A DNA stretch of 64,000 nucleotides, taken from Haloferax sp. Atlit-12N. GTDB taxonomy: Archaea; Halobacteriota; Halobacteria; Halobacteriales; Haloferacaceae. Position 1 is the first letter of the stretch; the number at the start of each line of letters is the position of its first letter. Below, piece after piece: positions 43,937 to 51,614 of this stretch. Location of the stretch: NCBI RefSeq assembly GCF_003383095.1, contig NZ_PSYW01000001.1, forward strand, positions 868,001 through 932,000, given 5' to 3'. The translations under genes and the position numbers were made by a program. The notes beneath the pieces were generated by a model. That model did no database searches and was not told the origin of the DNA. It worked only from the letters and a program-made list of their open reading frames with translations.

Positions 43937-43955
43937 GTATGGATTGTTCAAACAT
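43937..43955. promoter_or_regulatory. Candidate IclR-type operator near the tctC promoter
   Basis: The segment GGATTGTTCAAACATTCGG includes TGTTCAAACA, which resembles the half-site TGTTGAAAC repeated at 46007 and 47889. It lies 10-28 nt before the tctC ATG at 43965. It is weaker than the other copies. Confidence 0.3.
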
Positions 43956-43964
43956 TCGGGTACA

Positions 43965-44975
43965 ATGGGAGACGATACCATTAGCAATCGGAGTGGACGC
44001 AGCGCGCTGAACAGACGGAACTTTATCAAGGCCGCCGGCGTCGGCGGAGTGGCGCTCTCTGCCGGCTGTCTCGGCAGTCTCTCCGGCGAACAGGAGTGGC
44101 CCTCTCGGCCGGTCGAAGTCATCTCCCCGTGGTCGGCCGGGGGCGGGGCCGACCGAACCAGTCGCGCGGTCGCCGACGCGGCCGAGAACCACACCGATGT
44201 CTCGTGGAACGTCAGCAACCAGACCGGCGGCTCCGGCTCGGTCGGGATGAACGCGGCGGCCAACGCCGAACCCGACGGCCACACCATCGGCTGTACGGCC
44301 CCGGAAATCGCGCTGTTCGAACACCTCGGTATCGCCGACCTCAGCCCCGACGACATCACGCCCATCATGCAGTACACCGAGTTCCCCGCGGCGCTCGTCG
44401 TCAGCGAGGACGCTGAGTTCTCCACGCTCGAAGAGTGGATTACCTACGGGCAGGACAACACCCTGCAGATGGCGAACTCCGGCTTCGGCTCGTCGTGGCA
44501 CATGGCGGCCGCCGGCATCGCCAGCGAGGCCGGCGTCAACGTCGAACACATCTCCTACGAGGGTGCCGCGCCGGCCATGACGGCCGTCGTGAACGGCGAG
44601 GTCGACTGTACCGCGGTCGGCGCGGCCGAGGTCGCCCCGCAGGTCCAAGACGGCGGCCTGACCGCCCTCGGCGTGGCGTTCGACCAGCAGGTCGAGGCGC
44701 TCCCGAACACGCCGACGCTCCAAGATCAGGGCCTCGACATCTCCATCGGCTCGTGGCTCGCGCACTTCGCGCCCGCCGGCATCGACGACGAACTGAAGCA
44801 ACAGCTCGCCGACGTGTACAGCGCCGTCTACGAGGACGACTCGTTCGTGGAGTTCATGGAGAACAACAACTTCATCCGCGTCGAACGCGGCCCCGACGAG
44901 CTCCAGGACTTCCTCGACCAGCAGTACGAGTTCTACGGCAACCTCGTCGACGAACTCGGCATCGAAGAGCAGTAA
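43965..44975 (+). CDS. tctC: Tripartite tricarboxylate transporter binding protein TctC (Bug family)
   Basis: A 336-residue solute-binding protein. The Tat signal is RSALNRRNFIKAAG (near residue 18), and a lipobox-like LSAGC follows. The mature Bug-family domain has WPSRPVEVISPWSAGGGADRTSR, GSVGMNAAANAEPDGHTIGC and NSGFGSSWHMAAAGIASEAG. It captures a carboxylate outside the membrane and delivers it to TctAB. It is transcribed away from tctBA, with a zinc dehydrogenase gene on the other strand between them. ATG 43965 is preferred, since it gives a short basic N-terminus before the Arg pair. Confidence 0.93.
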   Translation: MGDDTISNRSGRSALNRRNFIKAAGVGGVALSAGCLGSLSGEQEWPSRPVEVISPWSAGGGADRTSRAVADAAENHTDVSWNVSNQTGGSGSVGMNAAANAEPDGHTIGCTAPEIALFEHLGIADLSPDDITPIMQYTEFPAALVVSEDAEFSTLEEWITYGQDNTLQMANSGFGSSWHMAAAGIASEAGVNVEHISYEGAAPAMTAVVNGEVDCTAVGAAEVAPQVQDGGLTALGVAFDQQVEALPNTPTLQDQGLDISIGSWLAHFAPAGIDDELKQQLADVYSAVYEDDSFVEFMENNNFIRVERGPDELQDFLDQQYEFYGNLVDELGIEEQ

Positions 44976-45155
44976 GCCGCACTCGAATCCCGACTCCCCC
45001 GCGACTGAGGCACCCTACTCGACACGTACCTGCGCCCTTCTCCCTTTCGTTGGTTCCCGTGCCACCGCGAGCGCCAGTAGTTTCGACTCGGAGCGCGGAC
45101 CGCAAGCGTTCGACCGACCGATAGTTTAACGTGAATCGTCCGCATCGGGTCGGGT

Positions 45156-45845
45156 ATGCACACGATAGAGCCCGACGTAGAGCGACCGGACCACGAACTC
45201 GTCGAGGCGTTCGAGGAGATTCCGAGCACCATCGTCTCCGACGTGACCGGCAACATCGGACTGACCATGGACGCCGGCCTCCGTCCCGCCTACGACGGCG
45301 TCGAGATGGCCGGGACCGCGGTCACGGTGAAGGCCGCGCCCGGCGACAACCTCATCATCCACAAGGCAATCACGATGACCGAGCCCGGCGACGTGCTCAT
45401 CATCGACTGCGACGGCTACACCGACACGGGCCACGTCGGCGAACTGATGTGTACCTCCTGTCAGGCGAACGGCCTCGCCGGACTGGTCATCGACGGCGCG
45501 TACCGCGACAGTCGGGAAATCGCCGAGATGGAGTTCCCGGTGTACGGCCGCGGCGTCAACCCGCAGGGGCCGCTCAAGCAGGACCCCGGCTCCATCAACG
45601 TCACCGTCTCCGTCGGCGGCGTCAGCGTCGACCCCGGCGACATCGTCATCGGCGACGACGACGGCCTGGCGGTCATCCCCCGCGAGGGAGCCGAGGAGGT
45701 CCTCGAACGCGCCCACGAGAAGCTCAGCGCCGAGGACTCCGTCCGCGAGGAAGTACTGGACGGCGAGTACCTCTACGAACTCAACGGCTACGACGAACTG
45801 TTCGAGAACCTGACCATCGTCGGTCCCGAAGACTCGATTCAGTAA
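45156..45845 (+). CDS. RraA-family aldolase (HMG/CHA aldolase type)
   Basis: A 229-residue RraA-like protein: PSTIVSDVTGNIGLTMDAGLRP, GDVLIIDCDGYTDTGHVGELM, GLAGLVIDGAYRDSREIAEM and GDIVIGDDDGLAVIPRE are the conserved blocks. Enzymes of this family cleave 4-hydroxy-4-methyl-2-oxoglutarate or 4-carboxy-4-hydroxy-2-oxoadipate into pyruvate and pyruvate or oxaloacetate, steps in aromatic acid breakdown. It follows tctC by 180 nt, so uptake and cleavage of a carboxylate may be linked. The exact substrate is not certain; some members are decarboxylases or regulators. Confidence 0.88.
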   Translation: MHTIEPDVERPDHELVEAFEEIPSTIVSDVTGNIGLTMDAGLRPAYDGVEMAGTAVTVKAAPGDNLIIHKAITMTEPGDVLIIDCDGYTDTGHVGELMCTSCQANGLAGLVIDGAYRDSREIAEMEFPVYGRGVNPQGPLKQDPGSINVTVSVGGVSVDPGDIVIGDDDGLAVIPREGAEEVLERAHEKLSAEDSVREEVLDGEYLYELNGYDELFENLTIVGPEDSIQ

Positions 45846-46006
45846 CGTCACCGAAGACGCGGCGGACAGCGACCGCGACTGACCCGCGAAGTCCGCATAT
45901 CGACTGGCATGCCACCCGGCGACCCGCGTTTTTTGCGAGCATCCGACCCGTGGCGAGCGACGCCTCGACCCGTGACGCGGGTAGCCGAGGCGTTTGCCAC
46001 CTCGAA

Positions 46007-46024
46007 ATCCAACATCGTTGAAAC
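46007..46024. promoter_or_regulatory. Candidate IclR-type operator, copy 1
   Basis: The imperfect palindrome ATCCAACATCGTTGAAAC lies between the RraA and IclR genes, just upstream of a TATTA element at 46035. The core ACATCGTTGAAACGAAT is shared with copy 2 at 47889 and, loosely, with copy 3 at 48010. The position suggests autoregulation by the adjacent IclR protein. Confidence 0.5.
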
Positions 46025-46065
46025 GAATCGGTGCTATTAGGCACGCGGTGGCCCATTGTCGAATC

Positions 46066-46839
46066 ATGACGAACTCCACCGGGTCGGGCTCGCGGCGGAT
46101 ACAGAGCGTCGAACAGGCGTTCGACATCATTCGGTACCTCCGCGAAGTCGACGGCGCGACGCTGTCGGAGACCGCCGAGGACATGGAGATGCCGGTCAGC
46201 ACGGCGCACATCCACTTGGCGACGCTCGTGGACACCGACTACGTCGTCAAGGTCGGAAGTGAGTACCGCTGTAGCCTCCGGTTCCTCGAGATGGGCGGGT
46301 CGATGCGCGACGGGATGGCGCTGTACCGGGTCGCCAAGCCGGAACTCGACGAACTGAAAGAACAGACCGGCGAGCACACCAACGTGACGGTCGAGCAAAA
46401 CGGGTTCGCCGTCCAACTCTACAAGGCCCAGAGCCCGGAGTCCATCGACGACGACGCGCCGCTCGGCGACCACCTCTACCTCCACTCGACGGCGACGGGG
46501 AAGGCGATGCTCGCGGAGCACTCGCGGGACGAGGTCGACCGAATCATCGACCGCCGCGGCCTCCCGGCGCTGACCGACGACACCATCACCGACCGCGAGG
46601 CGCTCCACGAGGACCTCGAAGTGGTTCGCGACCGTGGCTACTCCATCAACCGCGGCGAACATTACCCCGGCGTCTGCGCCGTCGGGACCGCAATCACGTC
46701 GGAGCCGGACGACGCCGTCGGCGCGATAAGCATCAGCGGCCCGATGAGCCGCATCGAGCCGGGGCGCATCGAGGAGGAACTCGGCCCAGCGCTCCTGAAC
46801 AAGAAGAACATCATCGAGCTGAAAATCAAGCAGTACTGA
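46066..46839 (+). CDS. IclR-family transcriptional regulator
   Basis: A 257-residue regulator. The N-terminal winged helix is RRIQSVEQAFDIIRYLRE, with TLSETAEDMEMPVSTAHIHLATL for the recognition region. The C-terminal ligand domain has LHSTATGKAMLAEHSRDEV, GYSINRGEHYPGVCAVGTAI and GAISISGPMSRIE, typical of IclR. It would sense a small metabolite of this pathway. It starts at ATG 46066. A palindromic motif before its promoter recurs at the SDR and aroD promoters nearby, so these may be its regulon. Confidence 0.93.
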   Translation: MTNSTGSGSRRIQSVEQAFDIIRYLREVDGATLSETAEDMEMPVSTAHIHLATLVDTDYVVKVGSEYRCSLRFLEMGGSMRDGMALYRVAKPELDELKEQTGEHTNVTVEQNGFAVQLYKAQSPESIDDDAPLGDHLYLHSTATGKAMLAEHSRDEVDRIIDRRGLPALTDDTITDREALHEDLEVVRDRGYSINRGEHYPGVCAVGTAITSEPDDAVGAISISGPMSRIEPGRIEEELGPALLNKKNIIELKIKQY

Positions 46840-46899
46840 GCGGGCGGTCTCGCCGCCGCCGGATGTGGCCGTCGCTCCCGGTGACGGTCTGCCGTCGTC

Positions 46900-47796
46900 T
46901 CACTCGGGCGGGCTGTCCCACTCGGAGCCGTCGTCGGCCGGTTCGTAGTCGAGGACCGCCTTCGCGTGGTCGATGTCGAACCAGCGGGCCTTGTTGCCGC
47001 TCACCGCGTAGAACGTGTCGTAGGTGACCGACTCGTCTTCGAGACAGCATTCGAGCAGGTGCGCGAAGTCCCGCTGGGAGGTCCACGTCGCCTTGAGTCG
47101 CTTGACCATCTCCTCGTACTCGGTGCTCCCGCGCTCCCACGACCCGGTCTGGGACTGGTCCCACACCTCGCCCTCCTCGACTTTGTGCTCGTCACCGCGG
47201 TCGACGCCGCGCTCCGCGTCGCCGTAGGGGTGGTCGTAGCGCTCGGTCCGCACGCTGGAGATGCGAATCGAGTAGACCTGGTTCGGCGCGCCGTCGCGGC
47301 GGGCGTGCGTCCGGCAGATGTGCTCGCCGAACACCTTCGAGGCACCGTAGTAGCCGTCGGGCTTCGGGAGCGTCTCGTGGGTGAGCCGAAGCGGGTCGTA
47401 CTTGCTGGGATAGTCCTCCTCGTAGAGGTCGGGCGCGAGGTCCTCCTCGTACAGCCCAACCACGCGCTGGGAGGAGGCGTAGATGAGCTTCTCGACGCCG
47501 GCGTCCTCCATCGCCTTGAGGACGTTGTACGTGCCCATGATGTTCGGCTCGACGATGTCCTCGAAGGCCGCGCCCGCGTCGGACTGCGCGGCGAGGTGGA
47601 TAACGGCGTCCTGCCCGTCGAACGCCGGGCGAATCGCCTCGTAATCCGCGATATCTGCGACGAACGTCTCGTACTCCGGGTGTTCGGTCCGGTCGAGATA
47701 CGTAAACTCGTACTCGTCTCGGTCCGCAAGGTGGTTGAGAATCGCTTCGCCCGCCTCACCGAACGGACCCGTGACTAGGACTTGCTGCGTAACCAT
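46900..47796 (-). CDS. Extended SDR dehydrogenase (Azf / uronate-dehydrogenase-like)
   Basis: A 298-residue NAD(P)-dependent SDR. The nucleotide motif is QVLVTGPFGEAGEAIL (a variant of TGxxGxxG), and the active site has ASSQRVVG and the YxxxK of YYGASKVFGE. Later blocks QRDFAHLLECCLED and FYAVSGNKARWFDIDHAKAVL recall the haloarchaeal glucose-6-phosphate dehydrogenase Azf and uronate dehydrogenases. I base that on memory only. It would oxidise a sugar or sugar acid. It is divergent from the aroD gene at 48128, and a leaderless TATA lies at 47825-47830. Confidence 0.85.
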   Translation of the reverse strand: MVTQQVLVTGPFGEAGEAILNHLADRDEYEFTYLDRTEHPEYETFVADIADYEAIRPAFDGQDAVIHLAAQSDAGAAFEDIVEPNIMGTYNVLKAMEDAGVEKLIYASSQRVVGLYEEDLAPDLYEEDYPSKYDPLRLTHETLPKPDGYYGASKVFGEHICRTHARRDGAPNQVYSIRISSVRTERYDHPYGDAERGVDRGDEHKVEEGEVWDQSQTGSWERGSTEYEEMVKRLKATWTSQRDFAHLLECCLEDESVTYDTFYAVSGNKARWFDIDHAKAVLDYEPADDGSEWDSPPE

Positions 47797-47824
47797 CGTT
47801 ACTGAGAGATACGGAACTCCTCGG

Positions 47825-47830
47825 TTTAAA
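47825..47830 (-). promoter_or_regulatory. TATA box of the SDR gene
   Basis: TTTAAA lies 29-34 nt upstream of the ATG at 47796 on the minus strand. The IclR-like operator copy 2 lies ~60 nt further upstream, a distance suited to activation. Confidence 0.55.
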
Positions 47831-47888
47831 TCTTGGTGGCGGCGGTAAGTTCAGCCCAGCCGAACGAGCGACGCGCTGACCGCACATA

Positions 47889-47905
47889 TTTCGACATTGT
47901 TGAAA
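47889..47905. promoter_or_regulatory. Candidate IclR-type operator, copy 2
   Basis: TTTCGACATTGTTGAAA is a near-perfect palindrome (8-bp arms around a T, one mismatch). It continues ACGAAT as in copy 1. It sits in the divergent region between the SDR and the aroD gene at 48128, so one site may control both. Confidence 0.55.
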
Positions 47906-48009
47906 CGAATTTGGGCTGTAAGACCATGATAATTACAGAATTAAGCTTGTAATCTATCGCGGACAAACAGCGTTGTCCCCCGAGATTTCGCGGCTCTCAC
48001 GTCCTTACA

Positions 48010-48024
48010 ACATTATAGAAACGG
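48010..48024. promoter_or_regulatory. Candidate IclR-type operator, copy 3 (weak)
   Basis: ACATTATAGAAACGG matches ACATTGTTGAAACGA at 11 of 15 positions and lies ~75 nt upstream of the aroD TATA box. Confidence 0.35.
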
Positions 48025-48095
48025 CGGTGTCAGCGACTGTGGTTGGGGTTTCACGGCGATGACAGGAGCCGTCGCGACGCGCCCGCCGAGGGAAC

Positions 48096-48106
48096 TATTT
48101 TTATAC
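48096..48106 (+). promoter_or_regulatory. TATA box of the first aroD gene
   Basis: TATTTTTATAC lies 22-32 nt upstream of the ATG at 48128, so the transcript is probably leaderless. Confidence 0.65.
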
Positions 48107-48127
48107 GAGTATTTGGTATCAAGCCAC

Positions 48128-48796
48128 ATGGGTGCGGACGCATACTCGTTGGCCGGAGTGACCGAGACGCTGACCGAAGCGACGGCCGCGGAAGGCATCG
48201 CGGACTTCGTTGAGTTCCGGATGGACGGGGCGGACCGCCCGCTCGACGCGCTCGACGAGTACGACGGGACGGTCCCGCTCATCGTCTCGAACCGGCCGGA
48301 GTGGGCCGGCGGCACCGCCGGTGAGTCCGAGCGACTGGAGACGCTCGCGACCGCCGCCGCGTTCGACGCCGTCGAGATGGTCGACGTGGAACTTCGGACG
48401 ATTCGCGAGTGCGAGTGGCTTCGGGACGAACTGCACGGACACGACGTCGAACTGATAGTCTCTCACTACGACGGCCACAAGACTCCTCAGAAGTCAGAAC
48501 TGAACCAAATTATATCAGAATGTAATGAATACGGTGATGTGGCGAAAGTCGTCGTGTTCGCCGAGGAGAAAACGGACTCGCTCTCGCTGTTGCAGTCGTT
48601 CAACGCCGCCTCCGAGGGGGGAGTGCGAGTCACCGGATACGCATTGGGTGATATCGGCCGACACACTCGCGTTATCGGCGTCTTTTACGGTGCGTCCATC
48701 GCCTACGCGCCCGTTGTCAGTAACGAGCGCGGCCCGAACGACATCGACCTCAGAAAGCTATCGAACCTTCTCGATTGGGTCGCTTCCGCGCGCTGA
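48128..48796 (+). CDS. Type I 3-dehydroquinate dehydratase-like protein, catalytic His replaced
   Basis: A 222-residue AroD-fold protein. ADFVEFRMDGAD and EMVDVELRTI match the β-strands carrying the substrate-binding Glu and Arg residues. The Schiff-base Lys is kept as Lys140 in GDVAKVVVF. The usual catalytic His sits in an HDF motif. Here the equivalent position is Tyr114 (SHYDG), while the paralogue at 49314 has His114 at the same residue number. Enzymatic dehydration may therefore be lost or altered. Codon use dips to AT-rich over ~48500-48545. It may be a diverged paralogue or a regulator of quinate-type metabolism. Confidence 0.82.
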   Translation: MGADAYSLAGVTETLTEATAAEGIADFVEFRMDGADRPLDALDEYDGTVPLIVSNRPEWAGGTAGESERLETLATAAAFDAVEMVDVELRTIRECEWLRDELHGHDVELIVSHYDGHKTPQKSELNQIISECNEYGDVAKVVVFAEEKTDSLSLLQSFNAASEGGVRVTGYALGDIGRHTRVIGVFYGASIAYAPVVSNERGPNDIDLRKLSNLLDWVASAR

Positions 48797-49236
48797 GGCC
48801 GTACTCTCGGTGTCGAACATGTGGACACGGACACGCACTGAAATTACCGGCCTGCCCGGAAAACAGTCCGCGACATCCGGGACTGCAGAGGGCGAGCGCT
48901 TCGAAGGTGCCGGACCAGAATATGCAGATAATGACAGAATTAACGTATACAAAATTTTCTTATATGTATTCAGTATGACTCGCGCTCTCGACCGCGCGTA
49001 GTCCAGCTATCACTGGCGCTGCGCAACTGAGCGGGCAGTCCCGAGCGCAGGCACGCCCTCGTACCTAGCACCGACGACTGTCTCCGCGGTCCCGACTCGG
49101 GACAACAGCGAATAGCCGACGATGAGCGACGAACACCGAAGATGTCTCGAAGGCATTCAAAACCGCGCCGACAGAGCGTCGGCTCACGCCGATTATTCTG
49201 GATGAACATTCCAGAGAATCCGCCGAAAACGGCGTC

Positions 49237-49261
49237 TCTCACCGCCTACGAGGAGGTGAGA
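49237..49261. promoter_or_regulatory. Inverted repeat upstream of the second aroD promoter
   Basis: TCTCACC and GGTGAGA are perfectly complementary with an 11-nt spacer. They lie 23-47 nt upstream of the TATA box (49284), an operator-like position. Confidence 0.4.
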
Positions 49262-49283
49262 ACTCTTGCGCCGACAGCTAACA

Positions 49284-49290
49284 TTTATAC
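49284..49290 (+). promoter_or_regulatory. TATA box of the second aroD gene
   Basis: TTTATAC lies 24-30 nt upstream of the ATG at 49314. Confidence 0.65.
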
Positions 49291-49313
49291 GCGGCGGAGT
49301 GATAGGCGTTCAC

Positions 49314-50057
49314 ATGAAACTTGACGAGTCTGCGCTGGCGGCGACAACAAACGACCTCACACGAGAGGTAGACGCACGAGGGGTGGCAGACCTCATCGAA
49401 TTCCGAATGGACAAGGCGGACGACCCGCTCGAACAACTCGCCGCGTACGACGGCGAACTCCCGATAATTGCGACCAATCGCGCTCGCTGGTTCGGGGGAA
49501 AGGCAAGCGACACCGGACGACTGGACGACCTGTTTTCCGCATCTCGGTACGACGCTGTGGAGTTCGTGGACATCGAACTCGAGACCGTACGCGCCAAGGA
49601 GTGGCTGGCTCACGAGTTCCGCGAGAACGACGTCCAACTCATCATCTCGCACCACGACTTCGACGAGACGCCCGACCGCGAGGTCCTCGACGCCATCATC
49701 GAACAGTGCGCGGAGTTCGGCGACATCGCGAAGGTGGCAGTCTTCCCCCAGAACCAAGGTGACACGCTCACCCTCCTCGAGGCCGTCAACGACGCGACTA
49801 ACCGCGGCATCGACGTTGCCGGTATCTCCATGGGCGAAATCGGGAGCCACACGCGGGTCATCGGCCATCTCTACGGGTCGAAGCTCGGCTACGCGCCCCT
49901 GCTCGCGGACGACAACGACTACGCGCCGGGGCAGATTCCGCTCGAAAAGCTCGCCTCGCTCATCGAACTCACGAAAAACGAGCGCGTCGACGGGCAGGTC
50001 ATCGACACGCTCCGGAACGAAGTGTCGGTGCCGAAGGAACTGACGCTCTCGGACTGA
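49314..50057 (+). CDS. aroD: Type I 3-dehydroquinate dehydratase
   Basis: A 247-residue enzyme that converts 3-dehydroquinate to 3-dehydroshikimate through a Lys Schiff base. ADLIEFRMDKAD, EFVDIELETV, SHHDFDETP with catalytic His114, Lys140 in GDIAKVAVF, and GISMGEIGSHTRVIG with the substrate-binding Arg are all present. It aligns with the gene at 48128 without gaps through residue 140. It starts at ATG 49314 with a leaderless TATA box. It could serve aromatic amino acid biosynthesis or quinate breakdown; the catabolic surroundings support either. Confidence 0.9.
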   Translation: MKLDESALAATTNDLTREVDARGVADLIEFRMDKADDPLEQLAAYDGELPIIATNRARWFGGKASDTGRLDDLFSASRYDAVEFVDIELETVRAKEWLAHEFRENDVQLIISHHDFDETPDREVLDAIIEQCAEFGDIAKVAVFPQNQGDTLTLLEAVNDATNRGIDVAGISMGEIGSHTRVIGHLYGSKLGYAPLLADDNDYAPGQIPLEKLASLIELTKNERVDGQVIDTLRNEVSVPKELTLSD

Positions 50058-50133
50058 CGCCGGAAAAACTGGCGACTGTCCGCCGTCAACAGACTCGTTT
50101 CATCTCTTTTCGCCGCGGACTCGTCGCCCGGCG

Positions 50134-51084
50134 TCAGTCGGCAAGTCGTTCGACATCCGTCAGCACCGCGCTCGCCGTCTCGGGACCGCCGGCCCCTTGG
50201 CCGGTAATACCCAGTCGACCGCAGTAGTCGGCTTCGATCTGAACGGCGTTTTCGGTCCCTGACGGGGCGACAGCCCCGTTTTCAGGTACCAGTCGCGGGC
50301 CGACGCGGACCGCGCCGTCCACGACTTCGACGATGAGTCGAATCGTCTGGCCGTCTTCCTGTGCCAAGTTGAGCATGCTCCCCGAGAGCTCCTGAATCCC
50401 CTCGACGTCGGCGTCATCGAGCGTGAACTCCGTCTCACCGTCGGAGAGGACGTTGGCGACGATGACACCCTTGAGTGCCGTGTCCGTGCCGTCGACATCG
50501 AAGGTAGGGTCGGCCTCGGCGACGCCGAGGTCCTGTGCCTCCGCGAGGACATGCTCGTAGTCGAGGCCCTCGGCGGCCATCCGCGAGAGGACGAAGTTGG
50601 CCGTCCCGTTCAACACACCGTAGACCGCCGACACCCGCGACGGGCCCACGTCCTCGATGGTCGAGAGGATAGGAAGTGCACCGCCGACGGTCGCGCCGAA
50701 GCGGACCGTCCCCTCGCTCTCGGCTTCGAGCGCCCGCACGTCTGCGTAGCGCTCGGCGACCGGACCCTTGTTCGCGAGCACGACGTGGCGGTCGTCGGCC
50801 AGCGCGCGCTCGACGTGCGAAAAGCCGGGTTCGGCGTTGCCAAGCGTCGTCGGCGTCGCCTCCACCAACACGTCGTAGTCGGCGTCGAACACCGCCCCGG
50901 GGTCCGCCTCGCCGACCACGCCGTCTTCCTGCTTCTTCGCGAGCACCGCGTCGGCGTCGAGGCCGTCGGCGTCGACGGCGGCGCTCTCGGAGTCCGCGAA
51001 CGCGGTCACGGTGTGGCCGTGTTCCGCGGCGAGTTCGACGACGGCACTCCCGACCGCACCGGCGCCGAGAACACACAGTCTCAC
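50134..51084 (-). CDS. hom: Homoserine dehydrogenase
   Basis: A 316-residue enzyme that reduces aspartate semialdehyde to homoserine, en route to threonine and methionine. The N-terminal Rossmann motif is LCVLGAGAVGSAVVELA, and VVLANKGPVAERYADV carries the catalytic Lys. The conserved GTANFVLSRM and AEDLGVAEADPTFDVDG-type sequence complete the family pattern. The C-terminal ACT regulatory domain of bacterial homologues is absent. Instead, an ACT protein is encoded by the overlapping gene at 51081, which may regulate this enzyme. Confidence 0.93.
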   Translation of the reverse strand: MRLCVLGAGAVGSAVVELAAEHGHTVTAFADSESAAVDADGLDADAVLAKKQEDGVVGEADPGAVFDADYDVLVEATPTTLGNAEPGFSHVERALADDRHVVLANKGPVAERYADVRALEAESEGTVRFGATVGGALPILSTIEDVGPSRVSAVYGVLNGTANFVLSRMAAEGLDYEHVLAEAQDLGVAEADPTFDVDGTDTALKGVIVANVLSDGETEFTLDDADVEGIQELSGSMLNLAQEDGQTIRLIVEVVDGAVRVGPRLVPENGAVAPSGTENAVQIEADYCGRLGITGQGAGGPETASAVLTDVERLAD

Positions 51085-51614
51085 GCGCGACCCCCCACGG
51101 TCAGCGGCTCGACGAACTGCAGGTCTTTCTCGTCGGCGATTTCACGCATCGCGGCGAGGACTTCTTCAGTCGCCCCCGACGCGGCCGCCAACTGGAAGCG
51201 GGCGCTGGAGACGTTGATGGAGCCGGCGGGCGCGGACAGCGAGATGTCGGTGACGGTCGCGTTCCGCGTCGCCTCGATCTGCGTCAGCGTGTCGGAGAGG
51301 TCCGTCTCGATGAGGTGTCCCGAGAGGATGATGGTGAGGCGCTCGCTGTAGCGCTCGGTTCCGGCCTGAATGACGTTGATGCCGGCGTCGCTCAGCCCCT
51401 CGACGATGTTGTCGAAGCGGTCGGGAGTCGCCTCAATATCGACCTCCACCGGGATGTAACCGCGCGGGGTGACGTTACCGCGCTCGTGGAAAATCGAGAG
51501 GAGATTCCCCCCATGTTCGGCGATGGGCTGGAGCGAGCGCAGGAGTTCGCCGGGTTCGTCGACGAGTTCGAGACGGAGCGTGTACGCTTGGACGTCGTTG
51601 TGCACCTCACTCAT
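51081..51614 (-). CDS. ACT-domain amino-acid-binding protein
   Basis: A 177-residue protein. An N-terminal ACT domain (YTLRLELVDEPGELLRSLQPIAEHGGNL) is followed by GYIPVEVDIEATPDRFDNIVEGLSDAGINV, then a second ACT-like half. ACT domains bind amino acids allosterically. The stop overlaps the hom start by 4 bp (ATGA), so it is coupled to hom and probably confers feedback control by threonine or a similar effector. It begins at ATG 51614. Confidence 0.88.
   Translation of the reverse strand: MSEVHNDVQAYTLRLELVDEPGELLRSLQPIAEHGGNLLSIFHERGNVTPRGYIPVEVDIEATPDRFDNIVEGLSDAGINVIQAGTERYSERLTIILSGHLIETDLSDTLTQIEATRNATVTDISLSAPAGSINVSSARFQLAAASGATEEVLAAMREIADEKDLQFVEPLTVGGRA

Larger units (their letters stand above)
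47797..48127. other. Divergent promoter region between the SDR and aroD genes
   Basis: A 331-bp AT-rich region. It carries the SDR TATA box (47825-47830), operator-like motif copies at 47889-47905 and 48010-48024, and the aroD TATA box (48096-48106). No gene lies in it. Confidence 0.6.
48797..49313. other. Intergenic region between the two aroD genes
   Basis: A 517-bp gap, AT-rich near 48920-48980. It contains a perfect 7-bp inverted repeat (TCTCACC at 49237-49243 and GGTGAGA at 49255-49261) and the TATA box TTTATAC at 49284-49290. No ORF with haloarchaeal character was found. Confidence 0.55.
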
